Position numbers and translations under genes: made by a program. Under the pieces are notes generated by a model, which did not search any database, had not been told where the DNA came from, and saw nothing but the letters and a program-made list of their open reading frames with translations. A stretch of 64,000 nt of DNA from an uncultured Bacteroidales bacterium (GTDB lineage Bacteria > Bacteroidota > Bacteroidia > Bacteroidales > UBA932): the NCBI GenBank assembly GCA_949294195.1, contig CASFGK010000004.1:62001-126000 (forward strand), given 5' to 3'. Shown here one piece after another: positions 16,383-24,600 of this stretch (position 1 is the first letter of the stretch; each line of letters starts with the position of its first letter).

Positions 16383-17612
16383 TCAGAGAAGGAGCATCAC
16401 GGCAAAGCAATAGAGAAGAAATCCCTTGAAGGAAAGGTTGCCGTAAGTGCTGAAGCTGAGCAATGTCTCCGTAATGTCACCGGATTCGAGCCCGGCAAGC
16501 CTCCCGGTATCGGGAATGTTCCTGTATGACCATTTGCGGACCAGATAGCCGTGGTCGAAATAGGTCACGCCTCCATTTGACCGGTTCATCGAGACAAGAG
16601 ACTTGTAGTCGGCATAGTATGCACTGCCATACAGATATTTCCATTCCTGCGCTTCCAGACCTGAATTTTCCATGATTTTCTGGAATTCTTCCGGATAGGA
16701 TGCCGTGACAAGCAGAGGGGAAAATCCGTGCATCTGCGCGTTTGCCATGAAGTGCGCAATCTTTTCCCACTTGCCCTTATCCGCCTTCCCGACATCAAAT
16801 ACGGATACAACCATTACCTGCCTTCCAACGGCCAGTTCGCTCATATATTCGCCATCGGCATCGGTAAATGTGAGTTCCGGGAACACTTCCTGTCTGTACC
16901 CTGATTTCAGCACAGCTTTGGATTCCACGAATGTCCATGTAGAATCCGGAATGTTGTCCAGTGAAAACTCCCTTTTCCTGCCGTCTTTTTCATATATCAG
17001 GACATATTCGTACATATCCTCTCCGGCTGCTTCATGTTCCCTTTCTGCGGCAAGAAGTCTTGAGGCCGGCTTGAAGTCGGTATAGTCTACCATCGGAATG
17101 TAGAGCAGATTGTAAACGGTAAAGCAGGCTACACCTGTCATAACCATGGTGAAAGCCACGTATTTCCGTCTCCTGTTGCTGCCGAAATCCCTGTACGGCA
17201 GGAAAGCTGCCAGAGCAAGCGCGCACAGTATCAGGTTCTTGATGAATGTCTGCATGTGCGTCAGATGGATTACTTCTCCGAAACACCCGCAGTCCATGAC
17301 AGGATTGGATATAACAAGTATCAATGCAAGCAGGGTGAAGAATGCCAGGAAAACGGATGCGACTATCGCCGTTGTCTTGCGCCAGAGTCCTGTAATGAGG
17401 GCAGCCCCTGTTGCAGTCTCTAACAGGGCCAGCAGCAGGGCGACCGGTTTGGATGAAAATTCCAGGAAACCCAGATGGAAGAATTTATAGTAGTCAGCCA
17501 TTACCAGGCCGGCTCCTGTCGGGTCCAGCAGCTTGAATATTCCTGACAGAAAAAAGACGATTCCGGTCAGGAAGGCGCAGAAGCGGCGGATTCTTAATGG
17601 CAGAGGTTTCAT
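16383..17612 (-). CDS. DoxX/MauE-like membrane protein (BT_3928 type)
   Basis: The 409-residue protein begins with a four-to-five-helix DoxX/MauE-like region (helices near 14-30, 55-75, 82-102, 118-140 and 152-172) containing VMDCGCFGE, the cysteine motif typical of MauE-like redox proteins. A soluble domain of about 200 residues follows, with a thioredoxin-like pattern (VMVVSVFDVGKADKGKWEKI, HGFSPLLVTASYPEEF) but no CxxC, and a final hydrophobic segment at the C-terminus. The layout matches the BT_3928 family of Bacteroidales. It may shuttle electrons or quinols at the inner membrane; function is unproven. tmk lies upstream on the same strand across a repeat-bearing spacer. Confidence 0.75.
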   Translation of the reverse strand: MKPLPLRIRRFCAFLTGIVFFLSGIFKLLDPTGAGLVMADYYKFFHLGFLEFSSKPVALLLALLETATGAALITGLWRKTTAIVASVFLAFFTLLALILVISNPVMDCGCFGEVIHLTHMQTFIKNLILCALALAAFLPYRDFGSNRRRKYVAFTMVMTGVACFTVYNLLYIPMVDYTDFKPASRLLAAEREHEAAGEDMYEYVLIYEKDGRKREFSLDNIPDSTWTFVESKAVLKSGYRQEVFPELTFTDADGEYMSELAVGRQVMVVSVFDVGKADKGKWEKIAHFMANAQMHGFSPLLVTASYPEEFQKIMENSGLEAQEWKYLYGSAYYADYKSLVSMNRSNGGVTYFDHGYLVRKWSYRNIPDTGRLAGLESGDITETLLSFSTYGNLSFKGFLLYCFAVMLLL

Positions 17613-17642
17613 ATTTTTGTCTGTTATATTTGTTTCAACTTC

Positions 17643-17676
17643 TTTCTTTCATTTTTTCGGGAAAGGTCCTTCCGTC
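17643..17676. repeat. 34-bp direct repeat, copy 1
   Basis: The sequence TTTCTTTCATTTTTTC then GGGAAAGGTCCTTCCGTC is repeated at 17827-17861 with one extra T. This copy lies in the leader of the DoxX-like gene. On the minus strand it would encode the same residues RKDLSRK as the tmk C-terminus. Confidence 0.8.
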
Positions 17677-17826
17677 TATACGGCAGAATCTGACAAAAAT
17701 ATGAAACTTTCAAATCCCCACCGCTGCGCGGAGCCCCTTGTGAAGGGGCGCCTCCCCCACCGCCCCCTCGCCGGGGGCCCGTCGCAGGTACACCTGCTCC
17801 ATATCCTGTCATTTCCCTGTCCCGAC
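17677..17826. repeat. GC-rich palindromic insert between direct repeats
   Basis: The 150 bases between the two 34-35-bp repeats differ from the surroundings. They hold three hairpins: GCCCCTT-gtg-AAGGGGC, GCCCCC-tcgcc-GGGGGC, and GCAGGT-ac-ACCTGC at 17784-17797. The last contains ACACCTGC, the core found in the RAYT-flanking repeats 1-2.5 kb away. No coding sense was seen. This looks like an inserted REP-type intergenic element. Confidence 0.5.
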
Positions 17827-17861
17827 TTTCTTTCATTTTTTTCGGGAAAGGTCCTTCCGTC
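17827..17861. repeat. 34-bp direct repeat, copy 2 (35 bp)
   Basis: Second copy, one T longer. It overlaps the tmk stop codon and encodes the last residues of the kinase (RKDLSRKK). Confidence 0.8.
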
Positions 17862-18564
17862 CGGAGGAATCAGCCTGAGTCAGAACAGCGACAGTTTGAT
17901 CCACCTCCGCTTTCACCTTCGCGAATATATCATCAGGAGGAAGCATCATCCCATCAGAATCCGAACAATCAATGCGGATAAACTTCGGATCACTGGCGCA
18001 CTGGTCCAAATAGACCTGCCGGACACGTTTCTGAAATGACATGTCAGCCTCGTGTATATCATGTCCGCCTGCAAGATAGCTGCGGTCATCTCCCTGGCGG
18101 TCAGCCGACAGCTTCTTCTCGACAAAGGAAATCGGGACATCAAGGAAAAGGTTGAGATCAGGCACAGGCAGGCCAAAGTCTCCGTACTCGGTATCGAAGA
18201 TCCACTGTCTGAGCCTCTCTTTTTCCTGATGACCGGATACTTTCGCACACTGGTAGGCTATATTCGAATACACATATCTGTCCAGAAGTATCGACCCGCC
18301 CTGCTCCAGAACCTTACGCATCCGAGGGGCTGCACCATGACGGTCTTCTGCATACAGAAGCGCTACCAGCTGAGGATGCACTGTCTCGTTGGAGCCGAAA
18401 TCACCTCTCAGGAACCTGCTGATCAAATCACCGTACACCGGAGCGTCATATCTTGGAAAATGAATGTATTCCAAGGATTTGCAGATAGTCTCCAGATATT
18501 TTCTCAACTTTTTGACCTGGGTGGACTTCCCTGCCCCGTCAAGGCCTTCCAAAACTATAAGCAT
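17833..18564 (-). CDS. tmk: Thymidylate kinase
   Basis: The 243-residue protein phosphorylates dTMP to dTDP. It shows the P-loop GLDGAGKST at 7-15, the substrate segment HFPRYDAPVYG, DRYVYSNIAYQ near 97-107 and LNLFLDVPISFVEKKL. At 243 residues it is longer than the usual 205-215. The C-terminal extension VLTQADSSGRKDLSRKK is partly encoded by a 35-bp direct repeat whose other copy lies 150 bases away, so the natural stop may have been altered by insertion of the GC-rich element. Confidence 0.93.
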   Translation of the reverse strand: MLIVLEGLDGAGKSTQVKKLRKYLETICKSLEYIHFPRYDAPVYGDLISRFLRGDFGSNETVHPQLVALLYAEDRHGAAPRMRKVLEQGGSILLDRYVYSNIAYQCAKVSGHQEKERLRQWIFDTEYGDFGLPVPDLNLFLDVPISFVEKKLSADRQGDDRSYLAGGHDIHEADMSFQKRVRQVYLDQCASDPKFIRIDCSDSDGMMLPPDDIFAKVKAEVDQTVAVLTQADSSGRKDLSRKK

Positions 18565-18809
18565 TTTACAGACAATTGATTATACATCTTTTCTTCCAGC
18601 ACGGCATCGAGTCCGCTGCTTCCTGTCTTCTTCTGTCTTTTCCCCGAACCGCGCACAAATTTACATAATTTCCCGTTTGCTGAAAACTCTTCACCCGTTC
18701 CGAACCAAATCCATCCGACCGGTTTTGCCCGCATTCCATCTTCGAAAAGCATCCGCACGTCCTCTCAGCCCGGACATCTTCCGCTTTTTGTGAATTAATG
18801 ACACCCGCC
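18565..18809. other. Non-coding spacer upstream of tmk
   Basis: About 245 bases with no plausible gene on either strand. Its one recognisable element is the tmk -7 box at 18656-18663. The rest is mixed sequence without repeats or strong hairpins, up to where the left RAYT repeat begins. Confidence 0.5.
18656..18663 (-). promoter_or_regulatory. Promoter -7 box of tmk
   Basis: On the minus strand the box reads TAAATTTG, matching TAnnTTTG, 92 bases before the tmk ATG. No good -33 element was seen. Confidence 0.4.
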
Positions 18810-19047
18810 CGGCACACCTGGAAATGGATGATTCCAGAAACCGCTTCACTGTCAATAACTTTCCCCAATGCGCCTGCTGCAGGTGTAACATTTCCCGGCA
18901 CACCTGCAGTAACGAAACCCCATTCCAGGCATCTGCAGGGCGTATCAGGCACTGAAGGTGTGCTTAAATGTGTTACACCTGGAAAAATTGTATTTCCGCA
19001 ATACATTATATTTCAGCACATTCGTGAAAAATCACAACTGCAGGTGT
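18810..19047. repeat. 238-bp direct repeat flanking RAYT, left copy
   Basis: This block is repeated at 20079-20316 with three mismatches. It contains six copies of a core in alternating orientation: CACACCTG at 18813, CTGCAGGTGTAAC at 18877, GGCACACCTGCAG at 18897, AAGGTGTGC at 18955, TTACACCTGG at 18973 and CTGCAGGTGTAAC at 19038. The second and third form a perfect 10-bp inverted repeat, CTGCAGGTGT (18877-18886) and ACACCTGCAG (18900-18909), with a 13-base loop. This resembles a BIME-like cluster of REP palindromes. It ends 71 bases before the transposase start. Confidence 0.9.
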
Positions 19048-19118
19048 AACAATGCTTTGTGTAAACGGATAATGAAATATAGCTTTGAGGCATTCAAAAC
19101 AATAAAACAAGATAAATT

Positions 19119-19985
19119 ATGTCTCTGTATCATATCTGCACGAAAGGATTTCCAGATAGGGTCCTGTTCAAAGACAAAACAGATTTTATTCAAGGGGTAA
19201 ATAGAACCGCCTTGGCATTCAACGGACTTTGCAAGCTGGCTGCCGTATGCCTGATGTCAAACCACGTGCACTATATTGCGGAAGGGAATGAAACAAATGC
19301 AGAAAAAGCGATAGTCAGATTCAAAAAGGCATACAGCATGTGGTTCTCCTCCAGATATGGAGACAGTAAAATTTTCCGCAGATGGCCTCATGCTTTACTC
19401 AAGTGTTCAGACGTGGACTATATGAAAGAAGCTATCTGCTACGTATATAAAAATCCGGCAGGGCATTCAGAAACAAACAACCCCTATTATTATCCGTGGA
19501 GTTCCATCAATACACATTTTCATGACCAGACCTTCGACCAGGTCGGCAAATACATTGATTTCAAAGGACATCCTGCAGAAATATCCGGATTGAAGCAATG
19601 GCAGAAAAAAGAGATTCTCCGGACAAAGGATGAAGTGCCTGAATCATGGCACTTCACTTCCGACGGGATGGTGACATTTGATTCTTTTGTAGACAAGACC
19701 ATTGCAGAAAAGCTGTTCCGGACAGAAAGAAGTTTCAACTATTTCATCCAGAAAAGAGACAAAGACAGTATGAACAGGAACATTATACATCTGGACATGG
19801 AAGAGGAACAACTTTGCTGCGATGTCACTGCCATGAAAAGAGCCTTTGATATTTCATTCCACAAGTTTGGAACCGCTGACTTGCAAACATTAGAAGCAAA
19901 CCAGAAACAAGAAATCATGCTGGAACTTGTCATCAGGTACGGCACTCCCGACTCTATTGCGAGAAGAATCCTTTGTATAAGGTAA
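19119..19985 (+). CDS. REP-associated tyrosine transposase (RAYT, Y1/IS200-like)
   Basis: The 288-residue protein has the HUH single-strand nuclease signatures of TnpA_REP: His49-Val-His51 in CLMSNHVHYI, the catalytic tyrosine region YVYKNPAG at about 108-115, and PWSS at 126-129. RAYTs are domesticated relatives of IS200/IS605 transposases that nick REP palindromes. The C-terminal 150 residues extend beyond the core, ending RYGTPDSIARRILCIR, which looks like the start of a helix-turn-helix cut by the TAA. The gene sits alone between two near-identical 238-bp repeats packed with palindromic cores, the expected substrate of such an enzyme. The codons look less GC-rich than the neighbours. Confidence 0.88.
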   Translation: MSLYHICTKGFPDRVLFKDKTDFIQGVNRTALAFNGLCKLAAVCLMSNHVHYIAEGNETNAEKAIVRFKKAYSMWFSSRYGDSKIFRRWPHALLKCSDVDYMKEAICYVYKNPAGHSETNNPYYYPWSSINTHFHDQTFDQVGKYIDFKGHPAEISGLKQWQKKEILRTKDEVPESWHFTSDGMVTFDSFVDKTIAEKLFRTERSFNYFIQKRDKDSMNRNIIHLDMEEEQLCCDVTAMKRAFDISFHKFGTADLQTLEANQKQEIMLELVIRYGTPDSIARRILCIR

Positions 19986-20040
19986 CGCAATAAGACGACT
20001 TTACCGATCCTGATGCGCCTATAGCCACCAATAACAGTTG

Positions 20041-20074
20041 CCTGTAGGCTTATCCAGCACTGAAGGTATGCACG
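20041..20074. repeat. Degenerate partial copy of the RAYT repeat
   Basis: CCTGTAGGCTTATCCAGCAC then TGAAGGTATGC resembles the CTGCAGGGCGTATCAGGCAC then TGAAGGTGTGC segment inside the 238-bp repeats. It lies just before the right copy and suggests an older, decayed unit. Confidence 0.55.
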
Positions 20075-20078
20075 AACT

Positions 20079-20316
20079 CGGCACACCTGGAAATGGATGA
20101 TTCCAGAAACCGCTTCACTGTCAATGACTTTCCCCAATGCGCCTGCTGCAGGTGTAACATTTCCCGGCACACCTGCAGTAACGAAACCCCATTCCAGGCA
20201 TCTGCAGGGCATATCAGACACTGAAGGTGTGCTTAAATGTGTTACACCTGGAAAAATTGTATTTCCGCAATACATTATATTTCAGCACATTCGTGAAAAA
20301 TCACAACTGCAGGTGT
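20079..20316. repeat. 238-bp direct repeat flanking RAYT, right copy
   Basis: Same orientation as the left copy, offset 1269 bases, three substitutions in 238. The 10-bp inverted repeat is intact at 20146-20155 and 20169-20178. Identity stops at the same CAGGTGT core at the right end, where the left copy continues AACAATG and this copy GTCAAAG, so the core marks a real boundary. Confidence 0.9.
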
Positions 20317-20367
20317 GTCAAAGATGCGGTATGAAAAAATATCCTCATACTGAGTCTGGGCTGTGAT

Positions 20368-20556
20368 TGTCTGCCGTAATCGTTCGGGACAGTTCAGAGG
20401 CCATTGGCCACGGAAAGGCGTGGCCGGCCGCGGCCTCGTGAGCGGCTCCCGACAGGACGGGAGAGGCAGCTGTCGAACTCGTCCGAAGGGTGGATGGAGG
20501 CGAAGCCGGAACCTTTCCGGGACAACGGCAGGAACACGAACTGATTACGGCAGACA
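20368..20556. other. 189-bp element with 14-bp terminal inverted repeats and nested stems
   Basis: Ends are perfect inverted repeats: TGTCTGCCGTAATC (20368-20381) and GATTACGGCAGACA (20543-20556). Inside are GTTCGggACAG (20382-20392) pairing with CTGTCGAAC (20470-20478) with a 2-base bulge. Within that helix are GGCCACG/CGTGGCC (20406-20412 with 20419-20425) and CTCCCG/CGGGAG (20446-20451 with 20458-20463). A separate CCGGAA/TTCCGG hairpin lies at 20506-20520. No obvious target-site duplication flanks it and it lacks RNase P, tmRNA or SRP RNA hallmarks. It may be a structured RNA or a MITE-like element. Confidence 0.55.
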
Positions 20557-20686
20557 TACCCCCGGCATAAACATAGGAACTATTGCGGATAACGATAATA
20601 ATATTACGGAGGATGCCCCTGCTCAGGTAACCCGGTATTTCCGAAAAAATTATCCGGAATAATTTGGTTTATAAAATAAAGTAGTT

Positions 20687-20694
20687 TATATTTG
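20687..20694 (+). promoter_or_regulatory. Promoter of membrane protein/regulator operon
   Basis: TATATTTG with TTTG at 20663-20666 and a 20-base spacer fits the -33/-7 consensus well. Confidence 0.65.
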
Positions 20695-20766
20695 CAAAAA
20701 GAACGGGAAAGTTGCGCATATCCTGTTCAAATGGCAACAACGCCGCAAATTCAAAAAACAAATGCC

Positions 20767-21381
20767 ATGGAAGCGAAAAATTTTACAAGTAAAGAAAGTC
20801 TGGAACTGATTGCCCAAATGATCAGTGAAACAAAAAAAGGAATCGCCGCCGGAAGCGGGAATCCGTTCCTTTGTTACGGATATACGGCTTTAGCCATTTC
20901 AGTGGCAACTTTCCTGATTCCTCAATTCGGAGGTAGCTGGAAATGGAATCTGCTGTGGCTGATGATGTTCCTGCCAGCAGTAATCCTCTGGGCAAAAGAC
21001 CGCAAGGAAAAGCCGGAAATTGTAAGTTATATTGACAAAATGATTTCTAATACCTGGACTGTCGTACTAGAACTGATGATCCTGTCTCTCGTAGTGATAG
21101 TCTTTTCAGGACTGGCCTCCGGGGTCATAAACCTCATGCTGATGCTGCCGCTCGCACTCATATTCGTATGTACCGGCACCCTGATCACAAGCCTTACCAT
21201 CAACGAAGGAAGCATAACCGGAATGACATGCATCAGCTTTACAATGCCGGTACTGCTGCTTATAAGCATGGTTTCCGGGGACGAATACCTTCCGATATGG
21301 AATCTGGCAGGCGGCCTTTCATTCCTGTTCTCACTTGTAATCCCGGGACATATCCTCAACTACAAAGCCAGGAAGTCATGA
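20767..21381 (+). CDS. Multi-pass membrane protein paired with a regulator
   Basis: The 204-residue protein has a short soluble N-terminus (SKESLELIAQMISETKKGIA) and then about six hydrophobic segments: near 38-52, 62-77, 99-118, 122-142, 148-168 and 175-195. No enzyme or transporter motif is recognised. It overlaps the next gene by four bases (ATGA), so the two are translationally coupled. Such membrane protein/winged-helix pairs are common in Bacteroidales, where the regulator likely controls its own operon. ATG 20767 is chosen; an in-frame ATG 12 codons upstream is also possible. Confidence 0.7.
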   Translation: MEAKNFTSKESLELIAQMISETKKGIAAGSGNPFLCYGYTALAISVATFLIPQFGGSWKWNLLWLMMFLPAVILWAKDRKEKPEIVSYIDKMISNTWTVVLELMILSLVVIVFSGLASGVINLMLMLPLALIFVCTGTLITSLTINEGSITGMTCISFTMPVLLLISMVSGDEYLPIWNLAGGLSFLFSLVIPGHILNYKARKS

Positions 21382-21659
21382 AAGAACTGGACCCGTTGCT
21401 CCACTCCCAGCTCCGGCTGGCTATAATGTCTCTTCTACTCAGTGTAGAAGAGGCTGATTTCGTGTGGCTTAAGGAAAAGACAGAGGCTACTGCAGGGAAT
21501 CTCAGCGTACAGATCGAGAAACTTTCAGAGGCCGGCTACATCAGCGTAAGGAAAGAAATAGTCGGAAAAAAGCCGCGCACCACATGCTCGATTACCGAGA
21601 AAGGGCGCACGGCTCTGGATGAATATGTCAGGACTCTGAAAGAGTACCTGCATATTTGA
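21378..21659 (+). CDS. Winged-helix transcriptional regulator
   Basis: The 93-residue protein is a compact winged helix of the MarR/ArsR-like HTH_34 type: LHSQLRLAIMSLLL as first helix, FVWLKEKTEATAGNLSVQIE as the helix-turn-helix with recognition helix, then a wing with YISVRKEIVGKKPRTTCSIT and a dimerisation helix RTALDEYVRTLKEYL. Relatives regulate adjacent membrane-protein genes. Its ATG overlaps the stop of the upstream membrane-protein gene. It ends six bases before the convergent tricorn-like gene. Confidence 0.85.
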   Translation: MKELDPLLHSQLRLAIMSLLLSVEEADFVWLKEKTEATAGNLSVQIEKLSEAGYISVRKEIVGKKPRTTCSITEKGRTALDEYVRTLKEYLHI

Positions 21660-21665
21660 AATTTA

Positions 21666-24600
21666 CTACCAAACATCAGGATCGGCATCAATCTGCTTGA
21701 GCAGTTCGCGGACAGCGACTTCCAGCTGCTCATCCCGTCCGTTTACGGCATCCTCCGGCTTGTTCCTTACGATGAAATCCGGCTGGAGCTGTGAATTTTC
21801 CAGATAATGCCCGTCACGAGTACGGTAGCCTATGACAGGAATGCCGAAATACATTGACGGATCCTGCAGGGTCTCCCAGTTCACGGAAGTCATTGTGCCC
21901 GGCACAGGCATACCTACTATTGAGCCCAGACCCTGGTGCTGGTAGACCCAAGGAGTTCCGTGGGCATTGGAATAATTGTCCTCACTGACAAGCATGATGG
22001 AATGCTTGTTATACCGGCGGGACGGCATATCGCAGACCACTATCCCCTGAATGACTTGTTCGAGGTATTTCTCACCGCTGAACAGAATCTCTATGTCTTC
22101 GTGCAGACGTCCGCCGCCGTTGTGACGGGTATCGATGACTATGCCGTCACGGAGGTTGTACTTGCCAAGAATATCGGCATAGACGTCACGGTAGCTTTCA
22201 TCTCCCATCGAGCGGATATGCACATACCCGAGGCGTCCTCCGGAAAGGCTGTCTACTGCAGCCGCACGGCTCTTTACCCATCTCTGGTAAAGAAGTTCAT
22301 TCTGAACTCCGGAAGAAACCGGTTTGGCAGCGACTTCCCAGCGCTCCCCTGTCTCAGGATTATAGAAAGAAAACAGAGTCAGGACACCCTGCTTGCCGTT
22401 TATCAGAGGGAACCAGTCTTCACCGGCCAGTATCAGTTCACCGTCTATTTTCTCCAGTATTACGCCAGGAGCGACTTTGGAGCCGGATACGGAGAACGGT
22501 CCCCGATCCAGGACTTCATCCACCCTGAGCCCGTCACCGTCATATTCCAGGTCAAAAAGAAGACCCAGCGCAGGGGTCGGTTTTTCAGCGCCTCCGGCTC
22601 TGTAACCGGAACCGGTATGAGACACATTGAGTTCCCCGAGAATCTCGGACAGAAGTTCCGAAAAGTCATAATTGTTGTTGATATGGGCAAGGAAAGGTTC
22701 GTAGTCTTTCTGCAGCTTGTCCAGATCCACCCCGTGGTAATCCGCACTATAGAACTTGCGCTTCTCCTGCTTGAACACATGGTCGAACATATAAGCCCGT
22801 TCGGCAGCGCGGTCAAGTTCCATGCTCATATTGAAATCCACAGGTTTGATCTGCTTGTTTCCGAGTGTCATGACCTGAGGACGGCGCCCGAGGATATAGA
22901 GTTTCTTTCCATCCTTGTCCAGCAGCATCCGGCCGGCGGAAACTCCTTTCTTAAGCTGGGTGATTTCACCTGTACGGGTCTTCAGTTCCCACAAATCGAA
23001 TCCTTTCTCAAAAGAACTCAGGAAATAAAGAGTCTCACCGTCTTCCGTCATGGCCGCGGCCATGAGATTCGAAGACATGGGAGTGAGGCGGATGATACGG
23101 TCCTCCAGACCGTCAAATTCGACAACTATATCCTTGTCCCCGTCCTTTTCTCCGTCAGAAGACTTGTCCTTTTTGCCTTTTTCCGGTTTTGCATTCCCGC
23201 TCTCCGCTTTCTTCGCCTCTTCCTCCTTCTTTTCTGCAGCTTCCTTCTGCTCCTTATACAGAGCATGTTCCTCTTCACTCATATTGAACTCATCATAAGC
23301 CTTCCTGTTCATGAATGCGATGAATACGTCGTCCTGGCTGCCCCAGGAAGCATGCGAGCGCATTCCCAGACGGTTTGAAACGAAAATGACAGCATTCCCG
23401 TCCATCACCCATTTCGGGGAGACATCTATATACCCGCTGTTGGTTATGTTATGGATTTTCCCGTCTCCGGAAGCGGACACTATACCTATGTCACTGTACG
23501 GGTCACGGCGGTTGGTAATCAAGGTAAGGGCAAACCATTTGCCGTCAGGCGACCAGTCGTACTCGAACTCGCCGTAATGCTGTGTGCCGTCGGTTATCTG
23601 ACGGACCTTCCCGGATTCGAGATCAAGTACTTTCAGTACGCTTCTGTTCTCTATAAACGCTATTTCCTTGCCGTCCGGAGAGAATGACGGGTACATACGT
23701 TCCGCACTCTCATCCTTGAAAAGAGGTTCTTCGTCTATCAGTGTGGCATATGCGAAGTGCAGTTCTTCTTCCCTTGCCTTGGTCGCCTTGTAAAGATTCC
23801 ACCGGCCGGTCCTCTCGGAAGCATATACGATGGTCTTGCCGTCCGGAGATACCGTCACCCCCTCTTCCGCTGCGGCAGTGCGGGTGACCTGTCTGGTAGT
23901 ACCGTATTCGCCCGTAGTGGCGAACACCTCTCCACGGCTCAGGAGGATTATCTCGTCACCGTCTTCCGATACCGCCATCTCGTCTACTGCGCCGAGCCTG
24001 ATTTCAGACGGATGGTTGATATTGTCATTGGAAATACTGATATTCACTTTCTCCGGCTGTTTCCCGGATGCCATGGTATAAATCTCTCCCTGATAACCGA
24101 AGCAAAGAGTGCCGTCTTCCGCCCTGCTGAGGAAACGGACCGGATGATCCTTGAAATGCGTAAGCGCTACGGCATTGCCGGCATCATCTACAGGCGCGGT
24201 ATAGACATTGAAAGACCCGCCGTCCCGCTCGCTCAGGAACACCATCTGCCCGTCACCCGAAAAAATCGGGTCGCGGTCCTCTCCGGGATTGGTAGTAATC
24301 TGCGTGTGTGTTTCCTCTGCGGCATCATAGTAGAATATATTGCGGGCAACGGAAGAAGTATGATGCTTGCGCCAGATGTTCTCGCTGCCGGTACGGTCAT
24401 AGTAAAGGAAAGACTCCCCGTCAGGTCCGAAACTTACCGAGCAGACAGGAGTGGCTGTGATCTGCTCCGGACGTCCTCCTTCAGCCCTTACCTTATAAAG
24501 TTCGGTAACCCAGGATGAAGACCACATCACACTCGACGCCGGATCCTGGATGGCGGCAGAAAAATAAATGTACCTGTCGTCAGGAGAAAATGCCAGAGGA

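Noticed and set aside
18566-19006. Minus-strand frames through both RAYT-flanking repeats sharing MYCGNTIFPGVTHLS
   Set aside because: The shared frame follows from the repeat itself, and the frames differ outside it. Of three changes, one is silent and two alter residues, which gives no sign of protein-level constraint.
20368-20556. RNase P RNA, tmRNA or SRP RNA
   Set aside because: The conserved RNase P GAGGAAAGTCC motif, a tmRNA CCA-ended acceptor, and the SRP Alu/GGAA tetraloop region are not seen.
20363-20662. 99-codon plus-strand frame over the 189-bp element
   Set aside because: Arg/Gly-rich with no domain and it spans the terminal inverted repeats; the structure explains the sequence better.
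21936-23378. 480-codon open frame on the plus strand
   Set aside because: It lies wholly opposite the tricorn-like gene, whose codons and domain pattern are clear; long antisense frames are common in GC-richer coding DNA.
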